64,000 nt of DNA from Oribacterium sp. NK2B42 (GTDB lineage Bacteria > Bacillota > Clostridia > Lachnospirales > Lachnospiraceae): the NCBI RefSeq assembly GCF_000424445.1, contig NZ_AUJX01000005.1, forward strand, positions 110,977 to 174,976. Direction: 5' to 3'. The position numbers and the translations under genes were made by a program. Of the stretch, positions 42,614 through 50,791 are shown in pieces (within the stretch, counting starts at the first letter, position 1; each line of letters starts with the position of its first letter). The notes beneath the pieces were generated by a model that did no database searches, was not told the origin of the DNA, and saw only the letters and a list, made by a program, of their open reading frames with translations.

Positions 42614-44440
42614 TTGAAAGGGCAAAGGATTTTGGAACAGAAGAAAAAAGCTAAAGCGATCATGATACAGGGGACCATGTCCAATGCAGGAAAAAGTCTC
42701 ATTGCGGCAGGACTTTGCCGTATCTTCAGGCAAGACGGGTACAAAGTTGCGCCCTTCAAATCTCAGAATATGGCTCTTAACAGCTTCATAACCGATGAAG
42801 GCCTCGAGATGGGCAGAGCCCAGGTGGTTCAGGCGGAGGCAGCCGGCATTAAGCCATCAGTGCTGATGAATCCCATACTTTTGAAGCCGACAACGGATGT
42901 CGGGTCACAGGTTATCATCAACGGAAAAGTCAGCAGCAACATGACCGCAAGGGAATATTACAGGCATAAAAAAGCTCTCATACCTGTTGTGAAAGAAGCC
43001 TATGAAAAGCTGGCTTCGGAGTATGACATAATCGTAATAGAGGGAGCCGGAAGTCCCGCGGAGATAAACCTTCGGAACGATGATATCGTAAATATGGGCA
43101 TGGCGGAGCTTGCGGATGCGCCGGTTTTGCTGGTAGGTGATATCGACAGGGGCGGAGTATTTGCGCAGCTCTACGGAACCATAGCGCTGCTTGAAGAGCA
43201 GGAGCAGGCGCGTATAAAGGGGCTTATCATCAACAAATTCCGCGGAGATAAGACTATACTTGATCCGGGTCTCGATATCCTGAAGGAAAAAACCGGTAAG
43301 GAAGTTCTGGGAGTAGTGCCTTACATGGATGTGATGATAGATGATGAGGACTCGCTGTCGGAAAGGCTGAATGTACAAAGGAGCCCAATTACAGCTTCAA
43401 AAACCGGTGGAAACAGAGAATCGTGTAATGATCGTGATAAGGCGGTGAAATCCGTTGGTAACTGTCATGATGATATAGAATCATATTTCAGTGATTCCAT
43501 TATCGATATCGCTGTCATCCGTCTGCCCCGCATCAGTAATTTCACGGATTTCACGGCGCTTTCAATGGAATCGGGAGTTTCTCTCAGGTACGTTTCCAAT
43601 GTGAGAGAACTCGGAGAGCCTGATGTGATCATTATCCCCGGAACGAAAAGTACCATCAGAGATATGGAGTGGCTGAGAGCCATGGGGCTTGAGGCAAAGC
43701 TGATGCAAAAGTTTCATAAGGGAACGCTCATCATAGGAATCTGTGGTGGCTATCAGATGCTTGGGGAAAAGATCATCGATAGGGTTGGTGCGGAAACGCT
43801 TGTAACCGAAAATGAAGTTCCCGAAAACACAGTGATATCAGAAAATCACATGCCAAAAGACAGTCTAAAAAGACCTGATGGATCGGGAACAGAAACAGAA
43901 AGAACCGAAGCTGATGATTTATACAGGAAGAAAGGAACAGAAGTAAGGGGGCTTGGTTTCCTGTCGGTAACCACGGAGTTTTCGGAAGAGAAGACCCGAA
44001 CCGGAGTGACATTTGAACTTCAGGGCTTAAGCGGAGAGTTCGAGACATTAAACGGAAAAACAGTTACCGGATATGAGATTCATATGGGAAAAACCAGAAA
44101 TCTTGCGGCATCAAATAGTTTACACGCCGATGTATCAAGGCATGATAGGACAGAGAGCATAGATATCGACGTAAAACCTGATTTAAGGAATGGTCTTTTT
44201 GCATGCTGTGGTAATGTTTTAGGCACATATGTTCATGGCTTCTTTGATTCTGATGAACTTCGAAAATCATTCCTGGATATGCTTTACAGAAAAAAAGGAA
44301 TCGATCCGGATAAAATGGAGCTTTCGGAGCGAAGCTATGAGGACTTCAAGGAGGCACAGTATGACAAACTTGCTTCAATTTTGAGAGATTCATTGGATAT
44401 GGAGAAGATATATAGTATGATTCAAGAAAGTTGTAATTGA
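42614..44440 (+). CDS. cobQ: Adenosylcobyric acid synthase
   Basis: CobQ amidates side chains b, d, e and g with glutamine and ATP. Motifs: IMIQGTMSNAGKSLIAAGL (ATP loop), PFKSQNMALNSF, GRAQVVQAEAA, VIEGAGSPAEINL, and the GATase domain with the Cys of LIIGICGGYQMLG. It has 608 residues against about 490-510 in most species. The excess is three hydrophilic inserts (about residues 257-292, 395-440 and 495-525). The start is unsure: TTG at 42614, TTG at 42632 (AAAGG only three bases before) or ATG at 42662 would all keep the conserved core. Confidence 0.93.
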   Translation: MKGQRILEQKKKAKAIMIQGTMSNAGKSLIAAGLCRIFRQDGYKVAPFKSQNMALNSFITDEGLEMGRAQVVQAEAAGIKPSVLMNPILLKPTTDVGSQVIINGKVSSNMTAREYYRHKKALIPVVKEAYEKLASEYDIIVIEGAGSPAEINLRNDDIVNMGMAELADAPVLLVGDIDRGGVFAQLYGTIALLEEQEQARIKGLIINKFRGDKTILDPGLDILKEKTGKEVLGVVPYMDVMIDDEDSLSERLNVQRSPITASKTGGNRESCNDRDKAVKSVGNCHDDIESYFSDSIIDIAVIRLPRISNFTDFTALSMESGVSLRYVSNVRELGEPDVIIIPGTKSTIRDMEWLRAMGLEAKLMQKFHKGTLIIGICGGYQMLGEKIIDRVGAETLVTENEVPENTVISENHMPKDSLKRPDGSGTETERTEADDLYRKKGTEVRGLGFLSVTTEFSEEKTRTGVTFELQGLSGEFETLNGKTVTGYEIHMGKTRNLAASNSLHADVSRHDRTESIDIDVKPDLRNGLFACCGNVLGTYVHGFFDSDELRKSFLDMLYRKKGIDPDKMELSERSYEDFKEAQYDKLASILRDSLDMEKIYSMIQESCN

Positions 44441-44454
44441 AAACTGTAACAATG

Positions 44455-44540
44455 CAGCCAGTGGACCATGGGGACGGAGTTAGTGGTTCATTTTATGGAG
44501 AAATGAACCACTAACTCCGTTCTCATGGTCCACCGGCTGA
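44455..44540. repeat. Dispersed palindromic repeat, copy 2
   Basis: The arms GTGGACCATGGGGACGGAGT/TAGTGGTTCATTT and their near-complement form an 86-bp hairpin, homologous to the one at 968-1055. It fills the gap between cobQ and cobA. The two copies differ by paired changes (GGTTGG/CCAACC there, AGTTAG/CTAACT here), which keeps the stem. Confidence 0.85.
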
Positions 44541-44577
44541 ACTGTTATTTTATGTACAGAATTGTATAGGCTTACAG

Positions 44578-45180
44578 ATGGTTCACATTTATCATGGCAA
44601 TGGAAAAGGGAAAACTACTGCGGCGGTAGGAGCAGCCGTCAGGGCGGCAGGACACAACATTCCTGTGGTATTCTGTCAGTTCCTTAAGGACGGTATGTCC
44701 GGAGAGATCAGTATACTTGAGAAGATACCGGGTATACTGGTTCTTTTTCCTGAGCATTTTTACGGTTGGACCTCAAATATGACACCGGAAGAACTCGCTG
44801 CCACAAGAAAAGACTGTGACGAGATGTTCGGTAAGGCTATCAGAACCATGACCATGATCCTGCAAAATCAGCCAAAGGCACTGAAAGCCTTTGAGGAAAG
44901 AAGAAAAAAATCCGGAATCATAACCAGGGAAGAGCACAGACCGGATATAGTGGCTCTTTTTGTGTTTGATGAGATTCTTGATGCCGTAAACAAAGAACTT
45001 CTGGATCAGGACATGCTGGCAAGGTTTCTTCTTCAGCTTCCCGAGTATGTGGAAGTGATCCTGACGGGGCGTAACCCGGATATCACCATTCTGTCCATGG
45101 CGGATTATGTGACGAATATGGTAAAGGACAGGCATCCTTATGATGACGGGATTAAGGCAAGAGTCGGGGTGGAGAAATAG
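44578..45180 (+). CDS. cobA: Cob(I)yrinic acid a,c-diamide adenosyltransferase (BtuR/CobO type)
   Basis: This enzyme attaches the 5'-deoxyadenosyl ligand to Co(I). The 200-residue protein has the P-loop VHIYHGNGKGKTTAAVGAAVRA, FCQFLKDGMSGE, and ALFVFDEILDAVN with the Walker-B Asp-Glu. An additional internal segment (residues about 70-110) is longer than in E. coli BtuR. No clear SD precedes the ATG. It overlaps by one base the GTG of cbiC. Confidence 0.93.
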   Translation: MVHIYHGNGKGKTTAAVGAAVRAAGHNIPVVFCQFLKDGMSGEISILEKIPGILVLFPEHFYGWTSNMTPEELAATRKDCDEMFGKAIRTMTMILQNQPKALKAFEERRKKSGIITREEHRPDIVALFVFDEILDAVNKELLDQDMLARFLLQLPEYVEVILTGRNPDITILSMADYVTNMVKDRHPYDDGIKARVGVEK

Positions 45181-46052
45181 TGGGCATGTCCGGATTTGAA
45201 AGTATCGGGGAAAAAAGTATGGATAAAATCCAGCCACATATAACAGAATTGTTTGATGAAGATTCAGATAAAATTGATTCCGGAAAATCAGGTTCCGGCA
45301 GGATCAGGTTTGAACACGTTGAACCAAGGGACATAGAACGACGGAGCATGGAAATCATCCGGGAGGAGCTTTCCCGCAGGGGTGTCAGGCTCCCTGAGAC
45401 GGAGGCACCGGTGATAGAGAGGTGCATCCATACCTCCGCGGATTTTGATTATTATGAAAATCTGGTTTTCTCCGCTAATGCAGTAGAGCGGATTAGAGCT
45501 GCACTTTCGGCGGGAGCTGTCATAGTTACCGATACTGAGATGGTGAAAGCTGGCATCAGTAAGGTGACTACGGCAAAATACGGTTGTGAGATTCGTTGTT
45601 TTATGTCGGACCCTGAGGTGGCTTCGGAAGCAAAAGCAAAAGGTGTAACAAGGGCTACGGTCAGCATGGAACACGCCGCGATACTCGCAAAGCAACTTCC
45701 GATAACAGAGATATCTGTTCAGAAAAAATCAAAGGAATTTATTCCTTCATCGAACACATCAAAAAATAAGAGTGGATCAAAAGGCTCATTTTCCAATATC
45801 ATTTTTGCCATCGGCAATGCACCCACTGCCTTGATAGAACTGGAAAGGCTCATACGTGAGGAAAATCTGAGACCTACGGGTATCATCGCCGTTCCCGTTG
45901 GCTTCGTAAATGTTGTGGAAGCAAAGGAGCTTATCTGGAAGCTGAGAAAATCAGATAATACTTCAGACATTCCCCTGATAGTCGCAAGAGGCAGAAAGGG
46001 AGGCTCCAACATCGCTGCGGCAATAGTCAATGCCCTGTTGTATGGAATGTAA
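45180..46052 (+). CDS. cbiC: Cobalt-precorrin-8 methylmutase
   Basis: CbiC moves the C11 methyl group to C12, giving cobyrinic acid. The core (about residues 40-290) has IEPRDIERRSMEIIREEL-like sequence, RCIHTSADFDYYENL with the catalytic His, VTDTEMVKAGI, FAIGNAPTALIEL, PVGFVNVVEAKE and RGRKGGSNIAAAIVNALLYG. An N-terminal extension of about 40 residues and a Lys/Ser-rich insert of about 25 residues (KSKEFIPSSNTSKNKSGSKG) distinguish it. The GTG at 45180 lies 5 bases after GGAG. An ATG at 45186 is the alternative. It is the last cobalamin gene in the window. Confidence 0.93.
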   Translation: MGMSGFESIGEKSMDKIQPHITELFDEDSDKIDSGKSGSGRIRFEHVEPRDIERRSMEIIREELSRRGVRLPETEAPVIERCIHTSADFDYYENLVFSANAVERIRAALSAGAVIVTDTEMVKAGISKVTTAKYGCEIRCFMSDPEVASEAKAKGVTRATVSMEHAAILAKQLPITEISVQKKSKEFIPSSNTSKNKSGSKGSFSNIIFAIGNAPTALIELERLIREENLRPTGIIAVPVGFVNVVEAKELIWKLRKSDNTSDIPLIVARGRKGGSNIAAAIVNALLYGM

Positions 46053-46104
46053 AAGTTCAGCCGGGGCATAAGCATCATAGCAGGAGCGATTATTGCCTTT
46101 TGAT

Positions 46105-46456
46105 TGACTTCATTTCTGTATTGCCTCATCTGAGTCATGCAATGATAGGTGTCTTGAATGACTCAAGTTATAGTTTTAGATATATGAGTCATTTAAAAGG
46201 CTGAGCCTGAATGACTCAAGTTATAGTTTTTGTTATATGAGTCAACATTTTTTGAAATCCTGTTTGACCGCAATTTAAAATAATCCAAAATGGGTCAAGC
46301 ATGTAGTATTGAATCATTGACTCAAATATGTTTTTTTCGTTAATGAGTCAATCGAGCCCCTGTTTTGATATGACCTCAACTTGCATTATTGGATATTGGG
46401 TCAAACATGAGTACTTATCATGTTGACTGCAAATACGGAAAACAGAAAAGAAGTCA
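46105..46456. repeat. Ladder of seven inverted-repeat units, 53-bp period
   Basis: Seven units begin at 46105, 46159, 46212, 46265, 46318, 46371 and 46424. Each has a left arm like TGACTCA, exactly 19 bases, then a right arm like TGAGTCA, then 20 bases (21 once). The 19- and 20-base spacers differ between units (units 2 and 3 share much of theirs). In units 4 and 6 the left arm TGACC is matched by a right arm GGTCA, so the arms covary. The seventh unit is the most degenerate. The array ends 51 bases before the AAA+ gene. It is not a CRISPR, because the arms are too short and the repeats include divergent cores. Confidence 0.92.
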
Positions 46457-46507
46457 ACTGATGATACATTAATCGGAAAAAACCATATATATATCACGAG
46501 GTATTCC

Positions 46508-48055
46508 ATGGCAGACAGAATTTTTGATTTCAACAAAATAGAAGAGAGCAAAGCTCCTAAAACAGGCTCAGGCGATGAGGGATCTTTAGTCACCTGGCAG
46601 ATAGTGGAAACAGATGAGAAGGAATTAAGTGCAGATTCACCCATTATGGTCCTTTCCGAAGAGATGGAAAAACTTCCAAAGCATGCAGCAGGAGTTTTCG
46701 TGAATCCCATAAGGGGGACATCATTTGCCTATACGGAAGGAAAAGTTGAAGCAGATGTAAGCGGCAAGGATAAGGATGGCAGGGACCTTAATCACCATAT
46801 CCTTAAGATTGATAAAAGGTTCATTGACCTTGAGAAGTGGCTTGGGGAGAATCATGTTTCAGTAAGGCTTAGCGGTGAGAGCAGGGAGGAAGGCTATTGT
46901 GTTTACAAGATCCGGGCTGTGACTCCCGACGGGAAAAACATTCAATCCGACAGAGACAGCTTCCTCCAGCTTATCATTGAGAGGCTTAAAGAAAGCAAGG
47001 CTCCTGACGATGAGGAACCAAATGATGAAATGACTGAGGTCGGACATCAGGATCTCAGAGATATAAATTCCATGCTGAATTTCCTTGCCTGCGCTAAGAA
47101 AACACTTCCGAAGAACATGCAATCCTGGGCGGACAGAAACATTGACCTTATCAGGTCCAAGACCATCACCCCTGAGGAGCGACGCCACGCGGAGAGAGCT
47201 CTCCAGATGGTTCTCAACATTCAGTGGAAGGGCGAGTATTTTGCAGCCATCGATCCCGTCAGGGCACGGCAGATCCTTGATGAAGAGCTGTACGGCCTGG
47301 AGAGAGTGAAGCAGCGCATCATGGAGACCATCATCCAGATAAACAGAACCCACACGCTGCCTTCCTACGGACTTCTTCTTGCGGGGCCGGCAGGTATCGG
47401 AAAGTCACAGCTTGCCTATGCGGTAGCTAGAATTCTGAGACTTCCATGGACCAGCCTCGATATGAGTGCCATCCATGACTCTGAGGCGTTGACCGGAAGT
47501 CCACGTGTTTATGCCAATGCCAAGGCCGGACGCATAATGGAGGCATTCTCACAGAGTGGCTCAAGCAATATAGTTTTTATCATTAACGAGCTTGATAAGG
47601 CCGATCAGAACAGCATTAACGGCAATCCGGCGGATGCCCTTCTGACACTTCTCGATAATATCGGTTATACGGACAACTACATTGAGTGCCGCATACCGAC
47701 AAACGGAGTTTATCCTGTGGCTACGGCCAATGACAAATCACGTATATCAGATCCCCTTATGAGCAGATTTGCGGTCATAGACATTCCGGACTACACCCCG
47801 GAGGAGAAGAAGATCATTTTCCAAAAGTTCTCGCTGCCTAAGGTTCTTAAACGCATGGGTATGAGACCGGAGGAGTGTGTGGTGGATGACAGAGCCATAA
47901 GCGTGATTCTTGAAAAATACAGAGATACCACCGGATGCCGCGACCTGGAGCAGGCGGCTGAGCATCTTGCGGCTAATGCTCTATACCAGATTGAAACCAC
48001 AGGAGTGGATACGGTGACATTTGACGCACATACCACCAGGAGGCTGTTGTTCTGA
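46508..48055 (+). CDS. Lon-like AAA+ ATPase without protease domain
   Basis: A 515-residue protein. Residues 1 to about 165 are an unrecognised N-terminal region with beta-rich patches. Residues about 225-515 form a Lon-type AAA+ module: ILDEELYGLERVKQRIMETI (the Lon linker), Walker A GPAGIGKSQ (about 293-301), FIINELDKA in the Walker B position with Asn in place of the usual Asp, sensor-1 VATANDKSRISDPL, Arg finger MSRF and a C-terminal lid (GCRDLEQAAEHLAAN). The Ser-Lys protease domain of Lon is absent. It has a good SD (ACGAGG). The repeat ladder lies directly upstream. Confidence 0.75.
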   Translation: MADRIFDFNKIEESKAPKTGSGDEGSLVTWQIVETDEKELSADSPIMVLSEEMEKLPKHAAGVFVNPIRGTSFAYTEGKVEADVSGKDKDGRDLNHHILKIDKRFIDLEKWLGENHVSVRLSGESREEGYCVYKIRAVTPDGKNIQSDRDSFLQLIIERLKESKAPDDEEPNDEMTEVGHQDLRDINSMLNFLACAKKTLPKNMQSWADRNIDLIRSKTITPEERRHAERALQMVLNIQWKGEYFAAIDPVRARQILDEELYGLERVKQRIMETIIQINRTHTLPSYGLLLAGPAGIGKSQLAYAVARILRLPWTSLDMSAIHDSEALTGSPRVYANAKAGRIMEAFSQSGSSNIVFIINELDKADQNSINGNPADALLTLLDNIGYTDNYIECRIPTNGVYPVATANDKSRISDPLMSRFAVIDIPDYTPEEKKIIFQKFSLPKVLKRMGMRPEECVVDDRAISVILEKYRDTTGCRDLEQAAEHLAANALYQIETTGVDTVTFDAHTTRRLLF

Positions 48056-48100
48056 TGGTTAGCCTGAGTTATATGTGACTTCCATTCGGCAGAAAACAGC

Positions 48101-48130
48101 TTGATGATATCACAACCATTTTTGTATAAT
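48101..48130 (+). promoter_or_regulatory. Sigma-A promoter upstream of the HMA-like gene
   Basis: TTGATG and TATAAT are separated by 18 bases, with the -10 consensus exact. It is 75-104 bases before the start of the HMA-like gene. Confidence 0.6.
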
Positions 48131-48204
48131 GATTTTATCCGGGGAGAAACTGACCATATCAGTTCTTCCATAGCATCGGGTTTTTTGAGAGCATGAGGTT
48201 CGAA

Positions 48205-48633
48205 ATGAAATTCACGATTAAAAATGAGTTGGAGAACAGAATACGTATACGCCTGAAGGATGGAAAGCTGGATTACGTCAAGGATCAGAGACTTTCCTAT
48301 GCCATTCGGAAAATCAAGGGCGTAAAAGAGGTTCGCGTATATAGAAGGACTGGTGGTGTTGCCATTAGTTTTGATTCCAAAGTTCTGTCAAAAGACAAAC
48401 TGATATCAGCATTGGAGAAGATCAAGCTTAAGAAAATATGGGTTCCAGAAAATGAATTTGTCGATGAGTCAAAGATAAGTCTGGAAGAGATAAAAGAAAG
48501 GCGTCTTACTCCGGAAGCCAAGAGAAGGATAAGGGAAAAAATCGCGCTTGAGACTATGGCGGATATACTTTTGCCTATGCCGCTTCAGGTGGGATACCAC
48601 TTCTTCCAGCTGGTAACACTGAAATCTCTGTAA
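48205..48633 (+). CDS. Orphan HMA-like domain protein (N-terminal part of a P1B-type ATPase)
   Basis: A 142-residue protein with the architecture of the N-terminal metal-binding-like domain of heavy-metal P-type ATPases: MKFTIKNELENRIRIRLKDG, a beta-alpha-beta-type strand set (GVKEVRVYRRTGGVAISF), and a tail LTPEAKRRIREKIALETMAD/ILLPMPLQVGYHF resembling the linker before the first membrane helix. The CxxC metal motif is absent. The ATPase itself is not next to it. Starts at 48193 and 48205 are both in frame; GAGG precedes the latter. Confidence 0.6.
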   Translation: MKFTIKNELENRIRIRLKDGKLDYVKDQRLSYAIRKIKGVKEVRVYRRTGGVAISFDSKVLSKDKLISALEKIKLKKIWVPENEFVDESKISLEEIKERRLTPEAKRRIREKIALETMADILLPMPLQVGYHFFQLVTLKSL

Positions 48634-48729
48634 TACTAAAAAATGGTACGGTAAATGTCCGAAACGTTTCTGCTTAGGGATCAGATAGGCATTTGCAATA
48701 AAAGAGAATAAAAAAATTAAAGAGAAAGG

Positions 48730-48757
48730 GCCCGACGGTGGATGCCGGCGGGCTTTG
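48730..48757 (+). terminator. Terminator or attenuator before the membrane-protein gene
   Basis: GCCCGACGG and CCGGCGGGC form a GC-rich stem followed by TTTGATTGTT. It ends 10 bases before the next start codon, close enough to influence that gene. Confidence 0.55.
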
Positions 48758-48766
48758 ATTGTTAAA

Positions 48767-49456
48767 ATGAATAATTCTAAACTCAGAACAGCGTTGTTTT
48801 TGCATATAATCATTGTATTGATGGAAATTATCATAACCAACTATGTATATGCGACCCGGAACGGATTGGAAATGTTTTATCACTATACGGAAGTATCAAA
48901 TTTCCTTTGCTTACTAAGCAGTGGGGCGTTTGTGCTTTTTATGCTGCCGGCGCTTTCCAAAGGGAGGACAAGCGGGTTTGTTTCCACCTATATGATGCAG
49001 CATTATAAGGGATCCGACGAGCTTCCTGCCTGGCTCATTACCGTGAGATATGTGGTTGTATGCAGTCTGATGCTGACATTTTTTATCGTACTTGCAGTAC
49101 TTGGACCAAAAAAGGGATTTGATGAGGAGCTGTTCAGCGGTGTTCATCCATTAGACCACTTCCTCGTACCATTAATATCTCTGTTTTCATTTTTATTTTT
49201 GGAGGATAAGGCGACACTTCCCAAGGCTGCACCCTTTTGGGCTTTGATACCGACAGTGATATATGCGGTGATAATGCTTATATTAAACGCTGCCCGCATC
49301 ACCGTGGGACCTTACTTTTTCCTCCGTGTATATGAACAGCCGGTCATCAAAACCATAATCTGGGTAGTGGTTGTTATGGGAATAAATTATCTGCTGTCAT
49401 GGCTGGTTATGAAGGCTTATAATGGCAGGGTAAAGGCAGATAAAAGGAACGGATGA
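48767..49456 (+). CDS. Integral membrane protein of unknown function
   Basis: A 229-residue protein with about six hydrophobic segments (for example LFLHIIIVLMEIIITN, FLCLLSSGAFVLFMLPAL, VVVCSLMLTFFIVLAVL, FLVPLISLFSFLF). Conserved-looking polar residues sit in short loops (HYTEVSNF, HPLDHFL). The pattern resembles the Pr6Pr/FAR-17a type of membrane proteins of Firmicutes, but I cannot assign it. The ATG at 48767 is preferred over a TTG four codons earlier. Confidence 0.65.
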   Translation: MNNSKLRTALFLHIIIVLMEIIITNYVYATRNGLEMFYHYTEVSNFLCLLSSGAFVLFMLPALSKGRTSGFVSTYMMQHYKGSDELPAWLITVRYVVVCSLMLTFFIVLAVLGPKKGFDEELFSGVHPLDHFLVPLISLFSFLFLEDKATLPKAAPFWALIPTVIYAVIMLILNAARITVGPYFFLRVYEQPVIKTIIWVVVVMGINYLLSWLVMKAYNGRVKADKRNG

Positions 49457-49569
49457 GAGAGTCATTGACACGTTAACGGTCTCAAGAAGAATAGATATAT
49501 TCATAAGAGATGATTGGCGGAAATCAGTCTTTATAGAAGATGAAAACGAAAAAACAGCAGGAGAAATAA

Positions 49570-50412
49570 ATGATTTTATATATGACTTCAACCCCCGGTG
49601 GTTTTGACCGCCGTACAGGGTTACCGGAAAAGCTTGATAACAGAAATCAGTTTGTGGACAGGCTTAAGAATGACTGGAAGGACCACAGCAAAGGTCTTCT
49701 CATTTCCTCGGATCCTAAAAATTCCGAGATGAATACAGCCATGGCACAGACCTATCTTGATGCCTTCAATAAATCAGGGCTCAGTATGGATTCCATAGAC
49801 GTGCTGGACGCAAGAGATGAAAAAATCGTTGAGATACTCGCAATCTACGATGTGGTGATCCTTGCGGGAGGTCATGTCCCCACGGAGAATGCCTGGTTCC
49901 ATAAGATAAAGCTTAAGGAGTGGATCAAAGGCTTCAGGGGAATAGTTATAGGAGTAAGCGCCGGTACCATGAACTGCGCAGACATCGTATACGCACAGCC
50001 GGAGCTTGAAGGCGAATCAAAGGATGCCGGTTATAAGCGTTTTCTGGAAGGCCTTGGGCTTACGGATACCAATGTTATCCCTCATTACGATCAAACTATT
50101 GATGCCATGCTGGATGGGAAAAAGCTGTTTGAGGAGATAACCTATCCGGATAGTACAAACAGAGCTTTTTATTGCCTGACTGACGGAGCCTACATTAGAA
50201 AAGATACAGTTACAAATAAAGAAATGCTATATGGAGAGTCATACCTCATAGCAGACGGGGAAATCGGACTTATATGTAAAAACGGAGGGGAGTTTGAGAT
50301 ACCCACTCGTGTAGATGTGAAAAAGCCTGTGCTTCTTGCGGCAGTGACATTAACCCTTGGAGGACTGATAGGAGCGACAATTACCAGATATTTTATAAAG
50401 CATGAGGAGTAA
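49570..50412 (+). CDS. Peptidase S51-like protein with C-terminal membrane anchor
   Basis: A 280-residue class I glutamine-amidotransferase-like serine peptidase of the S51 (dipeptidase E/cyanophycinase) type. The nucleophile elbow is GIVIGVSAGTMNCAD (Ser about 131), preceded by VVILAGGHVPTEN and followed by NVIPHYDQ (probable catalytic His). Residues about 253-275 (VLLAAVTLTLGGLIGATITRY) form one transmembrane helix, which is not part of the S51 fold. The active domain would lie on the cytosolic side. It is followed three bases later by a Nif11-like gene. Confidence 0.8.
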   Translation: MILYMTSTPGGFDRRTGLPEKLDNRNQFVDRLKNDWKDHSKGLLISSDPKNSEMNTAMAQTYLDAFNKSGLSMDSIDVLDARDEKIVEILAIYDVVILAGGHVPTENAWFHKIKLKEWIKGFRGIVIGVSAGTMNCADIVYAQPELEGESKDAGYKRFLEGLGLTDTNVIPHYDQTIDAMLDGKKLFEEITYPDSTNRAFYCLTDGAYIRKDTVTNKEMLYGESYLIADGEIGLICKNGGEFEIPTRVDVKKPVLLAAVTLTLGGLIGATITRYFIKHEE

Positions 50413-50414
50413 TT

Positions 50415-50705
50415 ATGGACGTTGAGACAGTAATGTCAGCCCTTCGTCAAAAGGCGCTGAAGGATGGAGAATTTCGAAAAGAACTTTTGGCGACGAAAAA
50501 GGAGAAGAATCCACTTGCTGCTTTCTGCGAGATAGCAAGGCGGGAAGGTTACGAGTTGTACGAAATGGATATCCTGACCTACGGAGAAGAGTTTTATGCG
50601 GCCATAAAGAGATCCACAAACGGTGGAGGAGAAAACTCCCCGAAGCTGGAAGGTCAGGACGATTATTATGATATGTTCATGGCAGAGCTTCAGAACTTTA
50701 AGTAG
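50415..50705 (+). CDS. Nif11-like small protein
   Basis: A 96-residue protein with a Nif11-type domain (about residues 1-60: VETVMSALRQKALKDGEFRK, ending in a G-Y-E-L-Y helix) and a GGG near residue 71, followed by a 24-residue hydrophilic tail. Nif11-type leaders followed by a Gly-Gly motif are found in RiPP precursors. The tail here has no Cys and few Ser/Thr, and no maturase is adjacent, so precursor status is weak. It is likely co-transcribed with the S51 gene. Confidence 0.5.
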   Translation: MDVETVMSALRQKALKDGEFRKELLATKKEKNPLAAFCEIARREGYELYEMDILTYGEEFYAAIKRSTNGGGENSPKLEGQDDYYDMFMAELQNFK

Positions 50706-50791
50706 TCTGCCGCAAAGTATTGAGTTTCAGGGTAATGCTGACTTATCGGTGTTTTCCCGGAATAGTTTACAGAGTGAAGAATGGAGATATT

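Noticed and set aside
46105..46456. CRISPR array
   Set aside because: The period (53) is regular, but conserved parts are only 7-base arms, the 19-base cores vary, and no cas gene is adjacent. Arm covariation fits hairpins or operators better.
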